DNA of 24,096 bases from Bacteroidales bacterium. Its GTDB lineage: Bacteria > Bacteroidota > Bacteroidia > Bacteroidales > UBA1715. Below are positions 22,448-24,096 of the stretch, in pieces. The stretch covers positions 1 through 24,096 of the forward strand of contig JAFZTG010000255.1 in NCBI GenBank assembly GCA_017618935.1, read 5' to 3'. Within the stretch, counting starts at the first letter, position 1, and every line of letters begins with the position of its first letter. Position numbers and translations under genes: made by a program. Under the pieces are notes generated by a model. That model saw nothing but the letters and a program-made list of their open reading frames with translations, had not been told where the DNA came from and did no database searches.

Positions 22448-23153
22448 ACTCTTATTTCACATCAGACTCCTCTTTCTGTCAAAAGAAGATAAAGAGTTAT
22501 TTACTTTTCTCTACAAAACAATAGGACTCTGCCCCAAAAATTTGGACTTATATAAAAGATGCTTCACTCATCGTTCTTCAAGCAAAGCTTTGAAAAGCGG
22601 AAGCAACGAACGATTGGAGTTTCTTGGCGATGCCATTTTAGACAGCATAGTGGCAGGTTACCTCTTCGAAACCTATCCTGATGCTAAAGAAGGAAATTTA
22701 ACCGAAATGCGGTCAAACATAGTGAAAAGAAAACGTCTCAACGACATTGCCATTGAAATGAAATTACAAAAACATATTTGGGCACGAATACCAAACCTCA
22801 AGCAAAACGATGCTATGGGAAATTGCCTTGAGGCCTTTATTGGCACAATGTACAAAGATCTTGGCTACAGAAAGACAAAAAATTATGTGATTTCAAAAAT
22901 CATCCTCCCCCATATCAATAAAGAAACGCTTCCTATAATCAACACCAACTACAAAAGTAAATTGTATCAATACGTACAAAAGAAGAAACTTGAATTACAA
23001 CTTGTGTCAGAACCTATTTCCCAAAGCAACCGACAAGCATTCAAAGCAGAGATTTTCATCAACAACGAGAAGATTTCCGAAGGTGTGGGACGAAGCAAAA
23101 AAGATGCGGAACAGCTGGCAAGCAAAAATGCAATGAAGATATTGCAAGTTTAA
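22440..23153 (+). CDS. rnc: Ribonuclease III
   Basis: Cleaves double-stranded RNA in rRNA maturation and mRNA turnover. 237 residues from the GTG at 22440, which overlaps the fabF stop by 8 bases; the frame is open back to a TTG at 22401 but that part lies inside fabF. The RNase III signature NERLEFLGDAILDSI is intact. The second metal site reads GNCLEAFIG, with Asn where E. coli has Asp114, while the Glu is kept; I recall Asn here in other Bacteroidetes. From about 165 a double-stranded-RNA-binding domain follows (NYKSKLYQYVQKK, FKAEIFINNEKISEGVGRSK, KDAEQLASKNAMKIL). The position after acpP-fabF is typical of the phylum. Confidence 0.96.
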   Translation: MNKLLFHIRLLFLSKEDKELFTFLYKTIGLCPKNLDLYKRCFTHRSSSKALKSGSNERLEFLGDAILDSIVAGYLFETYPDAKEGNLTEMRSNIVKRKRLNDIAIEMKLQKHIWARIPNLKQNDAMGNCLEAFIGTMYKDLGYRKTKNYVISKIILPHINKETLPIINTNYKSKLYQYVQKKKLELQLVSEPISQSNRQAFKAEIFINNEKISEGVGRSKKDAEQLASKNAMKILQV

Positions 23154-23206
23154 TTGACAATTCCAACAAAAAAATTGTTTTCGAGTGTATAATCCCCGAA
23201 AAAATG

Positions 23207-23214
23207 TATATTTG
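23207..23214 (+). promoter_or_regulatory. -7 box of mdh
   Basis: TATATTTG, exact TAnnTTTG, 39 bases before the mdh ATG. No good TTG is found at the expected distance upstream. It indicates mdh is transcribed separately from the acpP-fabF-rnc unit. Confidence 0.55.
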
Positions 23215-23253
23215 TACGTATGAATTTTTTTGATAAACTTTAAATTAAAAAAT

Positions 23254-24096
23254 ATGAAAGTAACTGTTGTTGGAGCAGGAAATGTTGGAGCCACTTGTGC
23301 TAACGTTCTTGCATTTAAGGAAATCGCAGACGAAGTTGTAATGCTTGACATCAAGGAAGGTGTTTCTGAAGGTAAAGCAATGGATATGATGCAAACTGTG
23401 CAATTGTTAGGAATTGACACTCGCATCATCGGTTGTACAAACGACTATTCAAAAACGGCTAATTCCGATGTTGTTGTCATCACTTCTGGTATTCCACGTA
23501 AACCGGGTATGACTCGTGAAGAATTACTTGGTGTAAACGCAGGCATCGTAAAAGGTGTTGCACAAAACATTTTGAAATACTCTCCAAACACTATCATCGT
23601 TTGTATCTCAAACCCAATGGACACTATGACTTATTTGACTCTTAAATCTCTTGGCTTGCCAAAGAACAGAGTTATCGGTATGGGTGGTGCTCTTGACAGT
23701 TCTCGTTTCAAATATTTCTTGTCACAAGCAATCGGTTGCAACGCTGGCGAAGTTGAAGGTTTTGTAATTGGCGGTCACGGCGACACTACTATGATTCCTA
23801 TGGCTCGTTTCGCTACATACAAAGGTATGCCAGTTTCAAACTTCCTTTCTGCTGAAAAAATCGAAGAAGTTGTGAAATCTACAATGGTTGGCGGTGCTAC
23901 ATTGACTGGCTTGCTTGGAACATCTGCTTGGTACGCTCCAGGTGCTGCAGGCGCATACGTTGTTGAAGCTATTCTTCACGACCAAAAGAAAATGATTCCT
24001 TGCTCTGTTTTGCTTGAAGGCGAATATGGAGAATCAGACCTTTGCATAGGCGTTCCTGTAATTCTTGGCAAGAACGGTATCGAAAAAATCGTTGAG
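23254..24096 (+). CDS. mdh: Malate dehydrogenase, 3' end outside window
   Basis: Oxidises malate to oxaloacetate with NAD. 281 residues are present; about 30 are missing at the C-terminus. It is the LDH-like (type 3) form: NAD loop VGAGNVGAT at the N-terminus, substrate-loop Arg residues in GIPRKPGMTREELL (this KPGMTR form marks malate rather than lactate use), CISNPMDTMTYL, and the catalytic His in VIGGHGDTTMIP. It has its own -7 box and an AT-rich leader. Codon use is more biased than its neighbours, as expected of a highly expressed gene. Confidence 0.97.
   Translation, partial: MKVTVVGAGNVGATCANVLAFKEIADEVVMLDIKEGVSEGKAMDMMQTVQLLGIDTRIIGCTNDYSKTANSDVVVITSGIPRKPGMTREELLGVNAGIVKGVAQNILKYSPNTIIVCISNPMDTMTYLTLKSLGLPKNRVIGMGGALDSSRFKYFLSQAIGCNAGEVEGFVIGGHGDTTMIPMARFATYKGMPVSNFLSAEKIEEVVKSTMVGGATLTGLLGTSAWYAPGAAGAYVVEAILHDQKKMIPCSVLLEGEYGESDLCIGVPVILGKNGIEKIVE

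Overview
The window reads as chromosomal DNA of a Bacteroidetes (Bacteroidota) bacterium, probably of the Bacteroidales type. Several genes are preceded by the phylum's own promoter form (a -7 box TAnnTTTG, in several cases with a TTG/TTTG box 17-20 bases upstream) rather than by -35/-10 boxes, and Shine-Dalgarno sequences are essentially absent. The protein families agree: a DnaE with an extra charged helix in its PHP domain, a divergent Mpl-like Mur ligase, a GldH-like lipoprotein, a secreted protein with what looks like a type IX secretion sorting tail, GH43, and MetA. Composition is moderately AT-rich and even. I saw no insertion sequence, prophage, CRISPR array or integration site.

Layout. 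Positions 1-4311: dnaE (3' end outside the window) and truA, both minus. 4312-7188: a SNF2 helicase, plus. 7190-9687: GldH-like lipoprotein, rpsT with a tRNA-Glu just upstream, and an Mpl-like protein that has lost several catalytic residues, all minus. 9773-11563: metA and a Crp/Fnr regulator, plus. 11574-14925: SDR, epimerase and secreted GH43, a likely minus-strand carbohydrate operon. 15019-18670: a small lipoprotein, a large secreted protein, and a remarkable gene encoding an ECF sigma factor joined to a transmembrane helix, a Thr/Pro-rich linker and an outer-membrane beta-barrel. 18692-20098: DEDDh exonuclease and WYL regulator. 20207-20838: purN, minus. 20940-24096: acpP, fabF, rnc, then mdh (3' end outside the window), plus.

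The most unusual part is 15280-18670. One uninterrupted reading frame contains sigma region 2, sigma region 4, a membrane helix, a low-complexity periplasmic-type linker of about 115 residues and a C-terminal barrel ending in an aromatic residue. If produced as read, it would tether a sigma factor to the outer membrane through a single polypeptide. A 32-base direct repeat with one mismatch lies just upstream of this gene and again between it and the next gene downstream, the secreted protein. The simplest model is a self-regulated envelope-sensing sigma factor whose near targets are itself and its neighbour. That model is inference; the fusion and the repeat are directly visible.

Most other genes are housekeeping: replication, tRNA modification and translation, methionine and purine synthesis, fatty-acid synthesis with RNase III, and malate dehydrogenase. 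Gene-free stretches are all under about 220 bases and hold promoters, terminators or AT-rich spacer. The longest (3248-3465, between truA and dnaE) shows no clear signal on the minus strand.
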